This document shows, one piece after another, positions 5,262-8,020 of a stretch of DNA of 8,020 nucleotides; positions within the stretch are counted from its first letter, which is position 1, and every line of letters starts with the position of its first letter. The notes beneath the pieces were generated by a model that did no database searches, was not told the origin of the DNA, and saw nothing but the letters and a program-made list of their open reading frames with translations. Both the position numbers and the translations under genes were made by a program. Source of the stretch: Deltaproteobacteria bacterium. Lineage in GTDB: Bacteria; Desulfobacterota; Desulfovibrionia; Desulfovibrionales; Desulfovibrionaceae. The stretch is from positions 1 to 8,020 of the forward strand of contig JAITGZ010000169.1 in assembly GCA_031280335.1 (NCBI GenBank), in the 5' to 3' direction.

Positions 5262-8020
5262 CTTCCAGACTCGAAGACATAGTGCGCGGCGCCACCGTCA
5301 AAGGCGTTCTCCCCGACGGATTCATCACCGTTGTGGATGTCAAGTGGATAGGCACGGTAGCCATTGAACTTACCTATAAAGACAGTAAAGGCAAACTGGC
5401 CAACGAGCTTATCTACCGAGATAGAGAAGCTGAACTTGAAGTGCTGGAGTCAGGCAAACCCTGGAGCTTTGACGGTGACGCCGAGCTGTTTCGACTGGTA
5501 TCCGAAGCTCATCGTATCCAGCTTGCGTATTTGTTTGATCCACATCTGGCAGTCCATACTTCTCTTGTCGATCCACTTCCGCACCAAATAACTGCCGTTT
5601 ATGAAACCATGTTGCCGCGTCACCCATTGCGCTTTCTTCTCGCCGATGACCCCGGCGCGGGAAAAACCATTATGACCGGCTTGCTAATCAAGGAACTTGC
5701 CGCTCGCGGCGACCTGCAAAGATGTATGATCGTCTGCCCCGGCAATCTGGTTGAACAGTGGCAGGACGAGCTTGACCGCCGCTTTCATCTCCCATTCGAG
5801 ATTATGACTAATGATAAATTTGAAGCTGCCCGCACCGGCAACTGGTTTGCTGAAAATCCTCTTATCATCTGCCGGTTGGACAAGCTAAGTCGCAACGAGG
5901 ACGTACAGGAAAAGCTGAAAACTACAGATTGGGATTTAATAGTTTGCGATGAAGCCCATAAGATGAGTGCCACAGTTTGGGGGGGCGAAATTCGCAAAAC
6001 AGCAAGGCGAAAGCTTGGGGACGTTCTTTCCACAATCACACGCCACTTTCTTTTACTGACAGCCACTCCGCACAACGGCAAGGAAGAAGATTTTCAACTG
6101 TTCATGTCTCTACTGGACGGCGACCGTTTTGAAGGCAAATTTCGTGACGGGGTTCATTCTGTTGACGTGAGCGACCTCATGCGGCGAATGGTCAAAGAAG
6201 ACCTTTTAAAATTTGACGGACATAAACTATTTCCCGAACGCATCGCCTATACAGTGGAATACGAATTATCCGATGCAGAGGCGGAACTTTATCATCGTGT
6301 AACGGAATATGTGCGCGAAGAATTCAATCGAGCGGATAAACTTGCCAATGACGGCAGAAAAACTACAGTTGGCTTTGCCTTGACCGTTCTGCAAAGGCGT
6401 TTGGCGTCTTCTCCTGAAGCAATCTATCAGTCCATCCGCAGACGGCGTGAACGCCTGGAGAAACGGTGCCGTGAAGAAGAGTTGTTAAAACGCGGCGCGG
6501 AAGTGAATTGGGACTGGCAAAAGGAAATACCGACCATCACGGCAGATGACCTTGATGACCTCGATGACGCGCCGGAAGAGGAGTTGGAAGTCACGGAAGA
6601 GCGTGTGGTTGACCTGGCGTCCGCAGCGCAAACCATCGCTGAATTAAAGACAGAAATAACCATTCTGAAAAGCCTGGAACAGACCGCGCTGGCGGTCCGT
6701 CAGTCGCAGACTGATCGTAAATGGGAAGAGCTTTCCAAACTGTTGCAAAACCAGTCGGAAATGTTTGACGCGCATGGGTATCGCCGCAAACTTATTGTTT
6801 TTACCGAACATCGGGATACCTTAAACTACCTTCAGGCTCGGATAGGCTCTCTTCTTGGCAAGCCGGACGCTGTTGTCGCCATTCATGGCGGCATGGGCCG
6901 CGAGGATAGAAAAAAAGCGGAAACGCTTTTCAAGCAGGATAAAGAAACTGAAATATTGCTGGCCACCGATGCCGCCGGGGAAGGTATCAACCTGCAACGC
7001 TCTCACTTGATGATCAACTATGATTTACCCTGGAATCCAAATCGGTTGGAGCAACGTTTCGGGCGTATCCATCGAATTGGCCAGACAGAAGTGTGCCATT
7101 GCTGGAATCTGGTCGCCTCTCAAACACGAGAAGGCGAAGTCTATCGCCGCCTGCTGGAAAAACTGGAAGAAGAAAGGAATGCTCTAGGCGGTAAGGTTTT
7201 TGATATTTTGGGCAAACTTGTTTTTGACGGCAAACCACTGCGCGATCTGCTGAAAGAGGCCATCCGCTATGGCGACAGCCCGGAAGCCAAGGCATGGTTT
7301 AATAAAATCGTAAATAATGCCCTAGACCATGACAAGTTGCGTGATCTTATTGAAGAACATGCCTTGGCCCATGATTCAATGGATGCTTCACGCGTGTTTG
7401 CCATCCGTGACGAAATGGAACGGGCGGAAGCGCGGCGGCTTCAGCCGCATTTCATCGCCTCATTTTTTAATGAATCGTTTAAACGGCTTGGCGGATCGCT
7501 GCGGGAAAGAGAGTCCAAGCGTTTTGAGGCGACACATATTCCCGTACTCATTAGAAACAGAGATAGGATTATCGGTACGCGAAATCCAGTTCCCTCACGC
7601 TACGAACGCATGACCTTTGAAAAAAGTCTCATCAGCGTTCCCGGCAAACCTTTGGCGGAATTTGTATGTCCCGGCCATCCGCTGCTCGACGCTACCATTG
7701 ACCTCGTTCTTGAACGCCATCGCGATCTTTTAAAGCGTGGCTCAATTCTCGTGGATGAGAATGCCGCTGATGAAGAACCGCGTGTCCTTGTGTACCTCGA
7801 AAACTCCATTCAGGATGCCCGCACGGACAGGAGCGGAAACCGGCGCATTGTCTCCAGGCAAGTGCAATTTGCCGAGGTCAGCGCATCCGGCGAAGTCCGA
7901 AGAGCAGGATATGCACCGTATCTGGATTACCGCCCTCTTGCCGAAATGGAAATGCCCTTGCTCCAGCAGCTTGAAAAACCATCATGGCTGCGGGATGAAA
8001 TTGAAGTTCGCGCTATGGAC
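5258..8020 (+). CDS. Large SNF2/DEAH-type helicase of an anti-phage locus (DISARM DrmD-like or DUF1156-system helicase), 3' end missing
   Basis: I translated 921 codons without a stop; the gene runs off the right edge. Superfamily 2 motifs are in order: DDPGAGKT (130-137, Walker A), IVCPGNLVEQWQDEL (158-172), DEAH (231-234, Walker B), LTATPHNG (267-274), IVFTEHRDT (513-521), DAAGEGINLQ (571-580) and QRFGRIHRIGQ (599-609). This is a complete ATPase core of the SNF2/RapA-like kind. About 125 residues precede Walker A (FRLVSEAHRIQLAYLFDPHLAVHTSLVDPLPHQ lies here), and an Asp/Glu-rich linker at 429-449 separates the lobes. After about 625 comes a helical, charged C-terminal part. The whole recalls large helicases found beside DNA methylases and ATPases in anti-phage loci: DISARM class 1 DrmD, or helicases with DUF1156 and DUF499 proteins, which often end in a DUF3883 domain (off-window here). 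I cannot tell these apart without the neighbours. GC is lower than in tilS, suggesting horizontal acquisition. Helicase: near certain. Defence role: inferred. Confidence 0.88.
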   Translation, partial: MTSRLEDIVRGATVKGVLPDGFITVVDVKWIGTVAIELTYKDSKGKLANELIYRDREAELEVLESGKPWSFDGDAELFRLVSEAHRIQLAYLFDPHLAVHTSLVDPLPHQITAVYETMLPRHPLRFLLADDPGAGKTIMTGLLIKELAARGDLQRCMIVCPGNLVEQWQDELDRRFHLPFEIMTNDKFEAARTGNWFAENPLIICRLDKLSRNEDVQEKLKTTDWDLIVCDEAHKMSATVWGGEIRKTARRKLGDVLSTITRHFLLLTATPHNGKEEDFQLFMSLLDGDRFEGKFRDGVHSVDVSDLMRRMVKEDLLKFDGHKLFPERIAYTVEYELSDAEAELYHRVTEYVREEFNRADKLANDGRKTTVGFALTVLQRRLASSPEAIYQSIRRRRERLEKRCREEELLKRGAEVNWDWQKEIPTITADDLDDLDDAPEEELEVTEERVVDLASAAQTIAELKTEITILKSLEQTALAVRQSQTDRKWEELSKLLQNQSEMFDAHGYRRKLIVFTEHRDTLNYLQARIGSLLGKPDAVVAIHGGMGREDRKKAETLFKQDKETEILLATDAAGEGINLQRSHLMINYDLPWNPNRLEQRFGRIHRIGQTEVCHCWNLVASQTREGEVYRRLLEKLEEERNALGGKVFDILGKLVFDGKPLRDLLKEAIRYGDSPEAKAWFNKIVNNALDHDKLRDLIEEHALAHDSMDASRVFAIRDEMERAEARRLQPHFIASFFNESFKRLGGSLRERESKRFEATHIPVLIRNRDRIIGTRNPVPSRYERMTFEKSLISVPGKPLAEFVCPGHPLLDATIDLVLERHRDLLKRGSILVDENAADEEPRVLVYLENSIQDARTDRSGNRRIVSRQVQFAEVSASGEVRRAGYAPYLDYRPLAEMEMPLLQQLEKPSWLRDEIEVRAMD

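Noticed and set aside
5364..5627. Small frames on both strands at the start of the helicase gene
   Set aside because: They overlap a continuous helicase frame whose translation is conserved in character, so they are shadows.
1..8020. CRISPR array, insertion sequence or rRNA
   Set aside because: I saw no regularly spaced direct repeats, no transposase motifs or flanking terminal repeats, and no rRNA-like sequence.

Overview
The window looks like a piece of a GC-rich Gram-negative chromosome, most likely a Desulfovibrio-like member of the Desulfovibrionaceae. The GC-rich coding style, a two-PDZ periplasmic HtrA, and hslU next to htrA with no hslV beside it all point that way. The lineage is inferred from gene content and recalled gene order, not tested. 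All five supported genes lie on the + strand.

Positions 1-5104 are ordinary core chromosome. They hold the 3' part of a DUF457/YdjM-family membrane protein gene (1-764), a Do-family periplasmic serine protease/chaperone (degP/htrA, 860-2392), the ATPase HslU of the HslUV protease (2459-3823), and tRNA(Ile)-lysidine synthetase TilS (4070-5104). degP and hslU are 66 bases apart and form a plausible protein-quality-control unit: DegP handles misfolded proteins in the periplasm and HslU unfolds cytoplasmic substrates for HslV. The 246-base gap before tilS holds no convincing gene. It contains several competing inverted repeats and a perfect 12-bp hairpin just upstream of the tilS start.

The sequence changes character at 5105. 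An intrinsic-terminator-like hairpin sits inside the last codons of tilS and is followed by a very AT-rich stretch with a good sigma70-type promoter. A leader that can fold follows, then a micro-ORF (ATG ATG AAA TGA) that overlaps the next start codon. From 5258 to the end of the window a single reading frame of 921 codons stays open. It encodes most of a large SNF2/DEAH-type helicase with all the main motifs. This gene has visibly lower GC and different codon use from the genes to its left.

The helicase resembles the large helicases that travel with DNA methylases and ATPases in anti-phage loci (DISARM class 1 DrmD, or the DUF1156/DUF499-associated helicases). The right end is therefore read as the first gene of a horizontally acquired defence island inserted just after tilS. 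Its partner genes lie beyond the window, so the system type cannot be settled here.
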